Source: Lyophyllum atratum (Eukaryota; Basidiomycota; Agaricomycetes; Agaricales; Lyophyllaceae). Taken from it: a DNA stretch of 64,000 nt. Location: contig JACGCN010000004.1 of NCBI GenBank assembly GCA_014905825.1, positions 124,001 to 188,000 on the forward strand, read 5' to 3'. Under the pieces are notes generated by a model. It was not told the origin of the DNA and made no database searches. It saw nothing but the letters and a program-made list of their open reading frames with translations. Shown here piece after piece: positions 33,298-44,822 of the stretch; position 1 is the stretch's first letter, and the number at the start of each line of letters is the position of its first letter. The translations under genes were made by a program, and so were the position numbers.

Positions 33298-35085
33298 ACG
33301 GCTTTGGCATAATTCCGAGGCGTCGCAGATGCTCGGAACGTCGTTGACCCAAACCGAGAGGTATCCTCCTGTTTTACCCCTGCCTTCAAACCCATGGCCT
33401 TCGAATCCGTCCCCATTGAGTCGGCACCCTAGGTTGGGTGGTCGATGTTTGGCCCTTTTGCATTGGGGGTGACCGAAGCGAATGCCTTCCTACGTAGATG
33501 CGCTTGGAGTTAGATACTCAAGTTGAATAATCATATTTTCGTTTCAGACCGCACTCACAATCTCCATAGCATGTGCTGGATTTATTGAAGTTCCAGCCGT
33601 CCCAAATATGAATACATATGAAAATCCATTGCTTCCGATAGACCTTCGCCCAAGAAACTGACACAGGCCGTGATTAGGCCGGAGTCAAAGACATGAAATG
33701 AAAGGAAACAGTTACCTCCTCCTACGAAAAACCCCGCATCCCCACAATGATCCGCTGACCCCTATCGTATCCGGCCTTCGTTCGCTTTCGTCTGTATGAC
33801 ACGCACGCGCCATCTGCAATCCACACCGACTGGAAGGCTCTCAAAAATGGTAGCGATAGAAAAAATCGGACTTACTTTGGGTAGCTTGAATACGCCCATC
33901 GCCCTTAGCTCGGCCCTATGCGCGCGCGCCCCCGCTTTCCTCCAGCGATAGCCAATGAAAATTCCAGGTACCCACTTCGAGCCCAGTCTGATTCGCACTG
34001 GCGATCCGCACTGCAAGAATTGTGAGATTGAGTAGGATGAGGGACCACAGCTTACTGCTTGGCGGCGTTCGATTGGGACTTGGATGAGAGGGAAACCTTC
34101 GCGATCCGCAACTCTCGGCTTTGGGATGAGAGGCATGTGTGAAACGAGGATGTCGGCGCTGCCAAGTGAGAATGCTGGTGTGCCAAAGATGAAATGAAAA
34201 TCGGGATAATGAGAACGGAAGAATGAAAAGGTAAGTGTCGCTGACTTTGAGTGGCGCAAGCGGAAAGTGAAACGAACGCGCTGGAATGGTCGAATGTTGA
34301 ACGAGCTCCGGCGTAATGACTTATTCTGAGTGTTATGAGTCTTAAAACAGAACTTGGAATCGTTGAAACCGAACTTAGCAAAGATGAAAACAGCAGTCGT
34401 TGGAGTCGATTCGTAGAATAGACGTTGGCAACGCCTGGAAGACGTAGGTACTCAAAAGAGAAACAAATCTATTGGATATGTAAAACGTGTAACGGAAAAA
34501 CGAACTAATATGCTGGCGCAATGCTGTGACAGCAAACTGAGTAGAACGACGCAGCGGGCTCTGCGCGACGCGGCGTCCTACCGGATCGACAATTGGTCGC
34601 GGAGTGTGAAATCCTCATGTGCATACCGATCAATTGATGCTACCACTCGAAATGCGAACACTGTCACGAGCCACGCCATTTACAAAACCTCTTTCTAATA
34701 GAACTCGGAACTACGAATGTTTTATAGCACTGTACCATTTCGACCAACTGCTCACGCTAGGTAAAGCGTAACGTTAAAAGTGTTCACAGTACCTGCTGTT
34801 CGCAGGCCACGTCATGCGTAACATCTTCCAAAACTGTTCATTGACAAATAAAAATGCACCTAGAAAACACGGACACAACGATCGAGGTCCAACATAAGTA
34901 ACATATCTGATCCACTAGACAATCATACAGTATGACACATAGAAAACCGTCCATGTATCGTTAAACAGTCTCTGTCTGAAGAACTTGTAGCAAATAAGAA
35001 CATTTCGAATGTCGACTGAATGGGATGACCCGTATCGCTAGCGAAGAACAAGATTACGAAGCGGATGACGTAGTGCGGATAGCAC
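33298..35085. other. Gene-poor DNA
   Basis: About 1.8 kb without a supported gene. On the minus strand near 33900-34060 a coding-like stretch reads LQCGSPVRIRLGSKWVPGI, which could be a relic; no family assigned. Confidence 0.35.
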
Positions 35086-35091
35086 AGTAAC

Positions 35092-35165
35092 AAGGCGTAT
35101 GGACCGAAACCGTCGTGGGAAAAGTAGCAGGTTCTGCGGGCGAGAGCGCGCGTTCACCAGCTAAT
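35092..35165 (+). repeat. 74-bp direct repeat, left copy
   Basis: Differs from 37042-37115 by two substitutions; weaker similarity continues a few bases to the left. The two copies flank the ATG4 pseudogene. Confidence 0.85.
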
Positions 35166-35545
35166 TCTAAAAATATGTACACAGTACTGTATACTACGGT
35201 AACGGAATCTGCTGTGAACCGTCCCACTCTCATAATATTCGCCTCTCTTTCTTCGATCTTCACCTTCAACTCACAGCATCGTATTGCAGGCTTTCGCATG
35301 GGAATAGCACATCCTGAGAAACCAACCATCATCGACCGACGCCGGGACCTCATAGCCGCGACGGATGCCGATCATAAGCTCGTTCCCTTCCAAGCCACAT
35401 GGTATGTAAGTATCGGCTCTTGTTCTAGACATCTCTTTTTACCCAGCCGACAGAGTGAACGAAAATTGCAAGCAGCGCCTGCCCGATGTCTGCATCACCT
35501 ACAGCATCTCTGTCAGGTCCCGAGCACAGTCAGAAGGTTTAAGTG

Positions 35546-35634
35546 GGGTTATACTTGCACATTGGTATGTCTTTGTATAAATCGCGCCTCACCCGCCCTT
35601 TCCAGACGTACTAGGCCGCTAAAGACCACTTCAG
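35546..35634 (+). repeat. Copy of the 3' end of the RecQ fragment
   Basis: Shares GGTTATACTTGCACATTGGT and the following ~70 bases with 33186-33283 at roughly 75-80 % identity. In both, a short GTATG...CCAG intron-like segment is visible. It shows that RecQ-derived sequence lies on both sides of a 2.2-kb gap. Confidence 0.6.
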
Positions 35635-35727
35635 GAGTGACGCCAGAAAACTCTTCGTGCAAACCTCACACTGCCAGTCCTACCACAGCAACAAGTAATC
35701 CAACATCCCGACATACCAAAACCACAC

Positions 35728-36690
35728 ATGTCCCGCCAATTCCCCGCTCCCTCCCAGCACACCTCTAAACTTCCAAAATTCCTGCACAAGCAGAGTGCCC
35801 GCGAACGATCCAAATCCATCACTGACCCTTCCGCTCCCGCCACCGCGAGCACAAGCAGCTCCACCTCTGATGTGTCGTCGCCGGCATTTAAACCGCGCAA
35901 GTCGAGTAAGTTCCTTGGGATGCAGGATAAAGACAAGGACAAGGATAAGGACAAGGACGAGAAAGCCCGACGATCCACGGATGCGCCTTCACCTTCCAAC
36001 CCGGCTGCGAATTGGCCGCCTGTGTTTTATGCAGACTTTACGAGTCGATTCCTGGGCGGGGGGAAAGGCAGCGAGTCCGATGACGGTGAGAGCGAGGCGT
36101 GGGGGTGGGCGGGGGGCGGGGAGAAAGGGTGGATGAGCGATTCGGGGTGGGGGTGTATATTAAAATTTAAGGACGGGACAGAGTATGTTGGCTAGTGCAT
36201 TGCTGCATTTGCATCTTGGGCGAGGTGGGTCTCTTTCTTCTCCTCCTCCTTCCTTCTCATGCGCTTGCTTCCCTTTACTTTACATTCCTCGTATTCATTC
36301 GGCGAGAACAAGTAGCTGACTTGATATGTTCTTTTCTGCTTACAGATTGGAGAAGGCCCCCACACGCGTTGTACGTGGCCGATTACGCGACCTACGTGCA
36401 GATCTTGACGTTGTTCTTTGACACGATGTCGCCGGAGGCGCCGTTTAGTGTGCATAGGACGGCGTTGGCGGGCAAGGAGGGGGGAAGGATGTAGGGCGCT
36501 GGCTTGGGGCGGGTACGGCTGCAGGGGCTATCAAGTGCGTTGCCTTGCTTTCATCTTCTCAGCCTTATAGACACACATACCGGATTTGTGTTCGTTAGGA
36601 CACTCGTCAACACCTTTCCTGAAGCTGGCCCTGGCGTCTCTGTCGCTACCGACGGCGTGCTCTTTCAGACGGACATATTTACCAATGTTG
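35728..36690 (+). pseudogene. ATG4: ATG4 cysteine protease pseudogene
   Basis: ATG4 processes and deconjugates the autophagy protein ATG8. Here the N-terminal part is open from ATG 35728 to FYADFTSRF, includes a KD-dipeptide run, and reaches the catalytic-site motif WMSDSGWGC. The usual TYR segment between them is missing. Right after GWGC the frame breaks: RTGQS.LA..L resumes in another frame around 36170, about 7 bases inserted. The next exon reads DWRRPPHALYVADYATYVQI and APFSVHR.ALAGKE. A second frame break follows near 36490, before VGRWLGAGTAAGAIK. The last recognisable piece is TFPEAGPGVSVATDGVLFQT, ending at about 36690; the C-terminal third is absent. Two frameshifts, an internal deletion and a 3' truncation make this non-functional. 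Confidence 0.85.
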
Positions 36691-37041
36691 AAAGTAAGGC
36701 TTTAAGTCTTAATAAGACTTAGGCTTAATAACATCTTAAGGTTAAGGGTTAGGATGCCTGAAGATTGAACTCAAGGCTTAGTTAGAATACATGACTTACG
36801 GACTATGTATAACCCAGCGACGACCAGATGGAATATCAAGCGCAATGGCTGCAATATGATATCGAATAGACTTTTAATGTTTTACATTGATGGCTCAGCT
36901 CATGGTTTGCCTGTAATAATGTGTTGCTGCTATTTATAAAGACTGCCAGTCCGATGGAACTATTGGCAGACGAGGAGGCAGATGAGAAGAGGGTCTCTGA
37001 CAATGGTGGACGGAGGTAGGTGAGGGCCGACAAATAGTAAG
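36691..37041. other. Short spacer with an AT-rich, CTTAA-rich run
   Basis: Between the ATG4 fragment and the right 74-bp repeat. A run rich in TAAG/CTTA words lies at 36695-36790; no gene. Confidence 0.4.
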
Positions 37042-37115
37042 AAGGCGTATCGACCGAAAACGTCGTGGGAAAAGTAGCAGGTTCTGCGGGCGAGAGCGCG
37101 CGTTCACCAGCTAAT
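37042..37115 (+). repeat. 74-bp direct repeat, right copy
   Basis: Counterpart of 35092-35165, 1950 bp downstream in the same orientation, two mismatches. Confidence 0.85.
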
Positions 37116-37251
37116 AGTTTTAGTGATCCTTGCATCGGCATCCAGACTCATAACGGCTTAATCAGCACCTCATAAACAACCGTGGTGCTCTCATGCACGC
37201 GAACCATCTTCCAAGCCCTGAGGGCCTCTCCTTCCCTACCACTACCTTGCA

Positions 37252-39166
37252 ATGGCGTCGCCCGCATCAACGGTCGGCCATTCTTCCCTAAAGAGTCGTA
37301 CACCCACCGACGAGGCGAAGTCGCCGGCATCAGCTCAGCGCTTCACAAAAGATTTTGGTTTTCTACCAATTCCCGCAAGACTTCGTTATGACCCGGATAA
37401 GCCATTTTATTTTGGGCTGCTCATGAATGCATCGTTTGGGTTTGCGAGCACATTTGGTGAGCGAATTCTTCCGTTAGCTGTCGGTATGGAAGCTGAATGC
37501 GAATCCGATGAAAATAGTGGTCGCTAATCTGTATTACTGTCAACCGTTGCTGAGTACGTTGGAATTTCCTTGATATATCATTTGGTTCTTACTTGAATTC
37601 GTAGTTCAGTTATCTCTTTCGTTCAACGTTTCTTATAATGAAGTTTCGAAGTTCGTTCGCTCGGGTTCAACTTCCAAGCTAGCGATCATGCTCATTATAT
37701 TCATAGTATTCCTACTCTAATTCAGGCTGGGTAGGCCGTCTTCTTTCACCATTTAACGAAGCGATATTGACCAAATGATAGGTACGCAGCTGGCATTCTT
37801 CTAATATCGCCCTTAGGAGACTTGGTTCGCCGACGGCAGCTAATCCTCTGTTTGATAACTCTGTCCACGACTCTAACGATCGGCCTTGCCGTGACGAACA
37901 GCCGGGTTGCTTTCGAGACCCTCTCGTTTCTGGTGGGAATGGTGTCGGTCGCTCCCCAGATTCTACTTCCACTGGCCGCCGACTTAGCCCCACCAGAACG
38001 TCGAGCAACTGCCATCTCCGTTGTCCTTTCTGGCCTCCTCTTTGGAGTCCTTTGGGCCCGCGTTCTTGCAGGCGTTATTGCAGAATTTACAACATGGCGC
38101 GTGGTATATTACATGGCCATTGGGACCCAAGCATTGGTTGTAGTCGGCAGCTATCTCATGCTCCCCGATTACCCATCGAAAAACGATGATTTAACGTACT
38201 GGGATATTCTCTGGACCATGGCGAAGTTTGCATTCACGGAGCCGTTGCTCATCCAAAGCTCGTTGATCAACATTGCGTCGAGTGCTTGCTTCAGCAATTT
38301 TTGGGTGACATTGACATTCCTCCTTGGTGGCCCACCCTATAACTACTCGACGTAAGGACTTCCAACGGCTTTGGAGATTTCATCACGCTGACTATGCGTA
38401 AACATAGTTTGGTCATAGGGTTGTTTGGATTGGTCGGGATGTTCGGGGTGGCCATGGGGCCTCTGGTCGGCAAACTTATCGACAGGTTGATTCCTTGGTA
38501 TGCATCGCTTATCAGCTTGTTCTTTCTTGTGTGCTTCCAAAGCGTTCAAACGGGCGCTGGAGGAATCAATATCGGAGCGGTCATTATATCGACCCTTGGA
38601 TTAGACATATTTCGGCAAATGTTGCAGGTCTCGTTATCGACAGCTGTCTTCGGGTAATGGCCACACTACCTGACTTCTAACACCAAGAATACTCAACATC
38701 GTTCACAGAATCTCTGTCGCTGCTCGTGCACGACTTAATGCCATCATGATACTCTCCGTACGTCTTTTCGCCGCTCAAACTCGTCATAGACTTACGAAGA
38801 TGCTAGCTTTTCATTGGTCAAGTCCTTGGTACATCGGTGGGTACCAAGGTATTCATCAGCCACGGCTGGCGCGCAGGGGCCGCGCTCAGCATGGGCTGGT
38901 ACGCGTGGCAGCTGTTCATCCTCTTCCTGCGGGGTCCCCATTGCCGTCGCTTCACGTGGTTCGGGTATGAAGGAGGTCTCGAAGCGCGAAAATCTGTCGT
39001 AGAGGCAAGAGACAGGGAGCTAAATCCTGATATCAAAGCTTCCGCTGTTGCGGCACCGGGCGATATAGAATTGGGAACAGAAAAAGGGCAAGCATCGTCC
39101 ATTGCTGGGAAAGATGAGCCTGTACAACATCACGATGGACCTGAAGATATCGAGACAAAATTATAG
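37252..39166 (+). CDS. MFS transporter, eight exons
   Basis: Model join(37252..37456,37518..37553,37605..37650,37707..37730,37782..38351,38408..38653,38709..38757,38807..39166), 511 aa. All seven introns are 49-61 nt and in phase. Major facilitator superfamily member of the inner-membrane YnfM/DHA-like type. The sequence has about twelve hydrophobic segments, the loop 2-3 motif GDLVRRRQ, PERRATAISVVLSGLLFG, WRVVYYMAIG, and a long acidic C-terminal tail. The substrate cannot be told from sequence. The frame is intact. The right 74-bp repeat lies 136 bp upstream of the start, so the repeat may overlap its promoter. Confidence 0.88.
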
Positions 39167-39397
39167 ACGTGCACTTACTTACCCTTGGAATTTTGATACC
39201 ACTAACGGAATAGATAATTTTGGATTTCCTTTCGATTTGCCCGTGCTGATAAGTTAGGGTCAAGGTCAAGACGCCCGTTGAAAGGCTCATTGATGAGCTA
39301 AGGCTTGAGAAATCAACAAAGTGATGATCTTCGCAAGTCACAACGACGCGGTGGTTGTGCCACTGCTCGCTTACCTTTAACATCTCACATCTTAACC

Positions 39398-41054
39398 ATG
39401 AAACAGCATTTTCAACTCCTACCATCCGATCTCCTGCTCGACATTGCGTCTTATTTGAATTTGTCTGATACCCTCAATTATCCGTTGGCAAGTCGCGCTC
39501 TCATAGGCATCGTGACTCGTGAGGGAGAGCAACGGCTAATCGGATAGCATGTAGATCTCATCCTCATTCTGGAATCTTGGCCAATTTCGCTCGCTCTGGC
39601 TAGGAATCTTGAAACGCACTCAAAAGCATCATCCTCTGGCGTGTCCGGTAGCAACAGACATCGATCAACTTGGACGAGATGAGCTATGTCGCATCGCGCA
39701 TCGCACGAACAGGATCGATCAATTCTGGGACGCAACCCAACCCGTGGGGTCACTTTCGACCGCCCAGCCAACGAAAACTCTCACCATAGCACTGGACTTG
39801 TCTGAAGAAGAAGAGGTCGATGTGATTTCCTCCATCAGCGGAACGACCCTTGTCATTCTTTACGCGTTCAGTGGGAGACTATTCTGCTGCGATGTCCGCG
39901 CGGGTCCCAGATTAAATGAAGTAAGTATACCACTTGATGGTATAAGCTCCCACGCACATTATGATTATTATGGCTGTCATCGTATGGCTGCCTTTACTCG
40001 GTATGTAGTCCGGGTATCATCCCATCTAGAACTTGTTGCTAGCCGTATTCTCACCTTCATTGGCAGACAAGGGCTTTGTGTCGTGGAGGTGACCTACGGG
40101 GATGGCAAGGATTTGAGAATGCAGGAAATATTTCGGCGCGATCTCCCAAATGAAGCCATGTTTGGCAGACACCACGCTATCTTCCTTGTTGGAGATGTCA
40201 TTGGCTACTATCTTCGGAGCCCATACACGTATCTCTCCGACCAAAATACACCAGATCAGGCCTTCGTCTCAGTCATAAATTTTATCCACAACATATCCTG
40301 TGATATATACCTAGGCGAAGGCCTTGGGCAACGTGTAGTAGGTGCTATTCAAAGATGGGTTCTATGAAGTCAGGCTGAACTGGTCATGAAGTTAGATTCC
40401 AATGCCCTCATCTCGTTTTCTGTCATAGGGATGGTACCTTTCATCGTCCATGCCGACGACTATTCTCACAAATACGATGTCTTCCGCATCTCCCCGGAAT
40501 CCCTCCCTTTAGATGGTGATTGTGCGCATCTACATGGTACCACGATCACGGGGAACCTGGAGCATATTTCAAACATAAGCGCCGTCCACGTCTCCGACCA
40601 TTCCGAGTTGCGCTTTCTAGAGAGAGAAGTCATCTCTTGGTCACCAAGTGGTCTTCAGGTCTTTCTCGATGATCGGAATCAGCATCCTATTGACGACGGA
40701 GCCCCTCATACTCATATATATCTCCAGCCCATCGAAGACAAAGACCTACGCACGAACGATATAAGGGACATGCATTTGGAGGGATTTATTGGCTGTCATG
40801 CACGGTCGACCTCAGGTAATCATGCAGCGTTGATCATCAACGGCTGGACAGTCTGTAGCCGCTTTGGAGGAGGGCCTGCCAGCGGGCTCCATCTTCTGCG
40901 CTTCAGCAATATTGGAATCACGACTCGACAGCTTAGATTGCCTGATGACGTTAACGAGTCATCATGTACTTCACGAATGGCCATGGATGAGCGGCGAGGA
41001 GTGCTTTACCTTCTGAGTAATCATGAAGAACTCCTCGCTCTAAGGTTTGTATGA
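39398..41054 (+). CDS. F-box protein with beta-propeller-like C-terminus
   Basis: Model join(39398..39511,39555..40332,40396..41054), 516 aa, introns of 43 and 63 nt. The ATG at 39398 starts the F-box LLPSDLLLDIASYLNLSDTL..PLASRAL. Next are PLACPVATDIDQL and ELCRIAHRT, then a region of beta strands typical of basidiomycete F-box proteins with a degenerate propeller; the third exon starts at HSNALISFSVIGMVPF. Likely an SCF substrate receptor, by domain only. A related but truncated copy lies at 56419-56883. Confidence 0.7.
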
Positions 41055-41166
41055 CATGACGGCGGACTGGTTCCTCGACCATGGCTTTTCGAAACGAGAT
41101 GTTTATTCTTGCTCTCGAGCGATTTAGAGGAGCTAGACCGACGAACGGCTACCAACGACTTCGCAC

Positions 41167-43224
41167 CTAGAGGCCCACGATCTGCGTCCGCAGGGGCGCT
41201 GTGACCTCCCACGACAGCACCAAATTGATCTTCCCCTGCGCTGGCACGGCACACACCCAATTAAACTTCCCGTCCCTTCCCAGCGCCTCCACATCCACAT
41301 CCGGCTCGTCCGCGCCCTCCCACTGTGCCCAAACACCATCCCCGACCTTAACAGGCGAGGGCACGCGCAACTCTGCTCCTTTACTGATAGCGTTGGAGGT
41401 CTGGTCTGGAAGCAGGAGCCCTGGGCTGAGTAGCTTGACGGTGATCTGGGAGTTCTCGGAGACAGGCAACTGCTCGATGACCTTGAAGTCGGATATGGGT
41501 GTGGCCTTGGTGTTGAAGATGGTGATACGCTGGGAGAAGACGTGATTGGAGGTTTTGGAGTAGAATCCGGAGTGAGAGACCTTCTTGGCGCGTGGGTGGT
41601 AGGTGACGCGGATGGAAGGGTCCAGTCTAGAAAGGCGAAGATGAGTTGAATGGAGTAGGGAATAAAGGAGAAACGGAAGATTATACATACCCGAGAGGGC
41701 ATTCAAAGCTTTCCAGAGGGCTGACAAGGGGCACGTCTGACCGGGAGATAAAGCTACCATCAACGTATACACTCGCGACTCCACGGAGAAGTGTGTAATC
41801 AGATGCGTTCTTGATCTTCGCCTAGGAGAACTCAGGTCAGATTCCATACACATGGGCAATAGAGGAGACAAGTACCTTCAAGTGTGTTTTAGCATCAGCC
41901 TTGGGAACGGTCACCCACGACATGGAAGCATCGAGTTTCAGTTCCGCGACTGTCACATTGTGCGCCGCGCCGTCACTCGGAACCGTAATGGAGCCAGGCA
42001 CTTGGAAAGTTGCGCTGATCCCACCTTTAGACGTGACGGTCAAACCTCTGTGCTCCATGACTCCACCCACGTCCTCATCATACTCAAGTGCCAAAGCTCC
42101 ATGGTCCTCGCTCTCCACACCCATGCCCGCATACTCAAGGACGCGTCGCTCCCTATCCCGACCCCGACCACCTGAAAAAGAAGCTGATTTCATCTTGTAC
42201 GCGGCGGGTCGATAGACTGATAGATTCCAGGGAGAAAGGGTCGGGATGTCTACCCCGAATGTCGGCGAAGCTGTCTCCAGTGTCAGAGGTACATCGTCCC
42301 ATGACTGCGTACCCCCGTCAGCCATATTCAGCAGATGACCACGAGGTGGACGAACCTCTCCCGTATCCTGGGTGATACCTGCTTTGTAAATCAACGTCAC
42401 AGGCTTCTCCTTGGTTTGCATGTCGACGCGAATATCGTATCCAGCACTCCAAGTCGCCGCCTTGACAGCTGCTTAGGGAGTTCATATAGGTCTTCCACGG
42501 ATCATGGAACATGGACGCGTACCGTAGATGAGTGCAATAGCAACCTCGCCCTCTGACGCAGCGAACACACCAATTGCCGCCCGGACACCAAGCTTCTGGT
42601 TCCGCGGAGCACCCGCAATTCTGTCCTGTTCTTCTTTAATCTCGTCACGGAGTGTCGTAATCTTTTTCTCCAGATCGAGGATCTTCTTGTCTAGCCTGCT
42701 GCCACTCGCGTCATAGTGCTCAATAACCTTGTCGAGGGTAGCTACGTCGGTGTGTTGAACATTCAATGTGGAGAGATACGCCTCGAGGGAGGTCATGCCC
42801 TTCATAGCGCGCACAAGCGCCTTCTTGGCCAGCTCCTTCTCGGAAGTCAACTCTTCAAGGCGCTCGGACGTCGAGGGCACTGGTGGCTGGGGCATGTCGG
42901 ACAGCGTCACATCGTGGATCGTGGCAGCACCGCGTCCTTCCACTCTACATTCATCATCCACTGCGTAAGCATTCTTGTGCTCCGTCAACATATATGAGTC
43001 GAACTTCACCGAATGGAATCGCGGTCTAACACGTTGGGGAGTCCGTCAATGTTGACCTGGTTCTGCCCTATCTTGACAGGAAATTTGTACAGGCGCGTTA
43101 GTTCTGCGCGGCCAGAGTATAAGCTGACGTGGATTATCTTGCTGTCGTCAACCGAGACAAGGTCAATCACATGTGGCGGCTCGAAAGGTGGTGGGGGGTC
43201 TTGAGCGGGAGTAGTTATGGTCAT
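41167..43224 (-). CDS. DUF4139 (mucoidy-inhibitor-A-like) protein
   Basis: Model complement(join(41167..41626,41691..41821,41876..42304,42356..42468,42523..42944,43010..43224)), 589 aa, all introns in phase. Order: N-terminal DUF4140-like beta strands (VHVSLYSGRAELTRLY type, then VEGRGAATIHDV), a long coiled coil (RLDKKILDLEKKITTLRDEI, about residues 95-185), then the DUF4139 beta domain (WSAGYDIRVDM, TLETASPTFGVDIP, SMSWVTVPK, LSWEV). Fungal members are of unknown function. It is divergent from a paralogue starting at 44823, and all five intron positions are shared. The frame is intact. Confidence 0.85.
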
Positions 43225-44190
43225 GTTGAATTGGAATTGCTGACTTTGTGTACTTGAGCGCTGTGGGGGCTGAGGCCAAGAGAGGAATGGACAAGTGGAT
43301 TGATGGAATCATGGAGTTTTATGTTGACCCCGGGCTGTGCTTGTGACGTTTGTGAGTCAGGTTCGGTCGAAGCTATGTACAGAGGACTGCCTTTCAATTG
43401 TCAAGCCTGTGTGAGGGAGAAGTTCTTCAAAGTCGTATCAGTAGCTTTGACGGCTGTCGACAGAGTAAAGTCCAGAGTTGACATCTGGGTCTGACAGAAG
43501 TGACGGTGATCATTGACAATGATACGAAACAGCCATCTGACACGTGGTCCCTTCGACGCGACGCGAATGTTTGATGATGTTTATGTTACTATGATTCAAG
43601 CACCAACATTGCGCATGATGGATCGCCGAGGCCCTCCAGCTCCAAAGCCTCTAGTCCTTCCCATACCGTGACCGTGTTGACCTCAAGTTATATAAAGGTG
43701 TTTACTGTTCATCTGCTGGTTAGCTCTCTCCCAATGGATTGGGCGGGTATCTGAAGGTATTTGACATCCTTAATAGTCCTACCGCAGTTCTGTAATAGTC
43801 CTACCGCAGTTCTGCTTCTGACCCTGCGGCCCTAGGAGAAGATAAAGGACGCATCCGTTTATGTCGACACGCGCTTTATTTATGTGCTTGGAGGATGGTC
43901 CTTCGTACCTCGGGGAAGCGTGATGAATAGAGGCAGAGCGATCATTCAGAGAGAAGCATTGCGGCTTGCCATTCGCAAGTCTGAACTCACGCCCCATAGA
44001 CATTCAGAGCGAGTTCATACGACTCCCTCGTGCCGGCTGACACGAGGCGCTACGCTGGGAGTGCCATAAGATACAGCAGGTATGTAGAGGTATGTATTGC
44101 GGGGCAAGGATTGCCTGACGGTTCCTGATAGGCTCTGCGGTTACCAGTGGACTGACCGACACCGGCGATGACCATAAACCACTTCAGGAG
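43225..44190. other. Divergent intergenic region between the DUF4139 genes
   Basis: Holds the presumed promoter of the minus-strand DUF4139 gene. A 21-bp phrase (CCTACCGCAGTTCTG core) is tandemly repeated near 43780-43815. No protein gene seen. Confidence 0.45.
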
Positions 44191-44272
44191 GCATTAATGG
44201 GGTAGTGGTAACCTGGGTCGTTGCCATGAGGATCAAGTCGACCCGCCGGGAGTTCGATTCTCTCTTAATGCA
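44191..44272 (+). tRNA. tRNA-Gly (GCC) with an 11-nt intron
   Basis: A full cloverleaf can be drawn: acceptor stem GCATTAA/TTAATGC (7 bp, perfect), D arm GGGT/ACCT, anticodon stem GGTCG/CGACC (5 bp, perfect), T arm GGGAG/CTCTC with loop TTCGATT. The anticodon loop TTGCCA is followed by 11 extra bases (TGAGGATCAAG) after position 37, the standard place for a nuclear tRNA intron. The anticodon reads GCC. Box B (GTTCGATTC) is good; box A is weaker. Confidence 0.75.
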
Positions 44273-44377
44273 ATTGTCGCCAGTCCACTGGATTTTTTTC
44301 GACTCCGATACACCGTAAAGCACCTTGCCTTAGGAAGTCATAATTTCATATGAAGCCTTGGGCTTCCTTTTCGTGTG

Positions 44378-44689
44378 TTATAGGTCAGGGGTAGAACCGT
44401 CGAGTACAGTAAGTCGACAAAGGCGGTAAGCGGCGGGGTATGACATCGATACGGAGGAATGTCGGAAGTCGGAAGCCAGCTCTCCAGTGAGCGGCGTGTC
44501 ATGGTAAGGCTCATCTGGAATTTCCAGGCATCTCTCTTCCAAGTCAAGTACGTTCACGTTCCACAAGAGGAACTGGGGTGGATGCAAGTCAACGCCCTCA
44601 AGCGTAAGCCGTGGCAGCTGCCAACCGATTGACAGGGTGATGATTGGAGGCTTGTTCTGCGCCCGCAGCCCAGGCGGCCATGTCGACAC
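44378..44689 (-). pseudogene. Fragment of an F-box/LRR-like protein
   Basis: About 103 codons, Leu-rich, with LPRLTLEGVDLHPPQFLLWN and VLDLEE, the rhythm of LRR-type basidiomycete F-box proteins. No F-box and no proper start are present, so at best it is a remnant. Confidence 0.3.
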
Positions 44690-44822
44690 AGCCAGCTCAT
44701 ACTTAGGCCAACTGTCACGACAACTCTAAGCAGCTGTTATAAGAGGCTCCTGCGCCCTGTCTTTTGAACTCCAACCTCCGAATTTGCCCCGACTTCCAAG
44801 TTCCAACCCCAGTATCTGTCAC

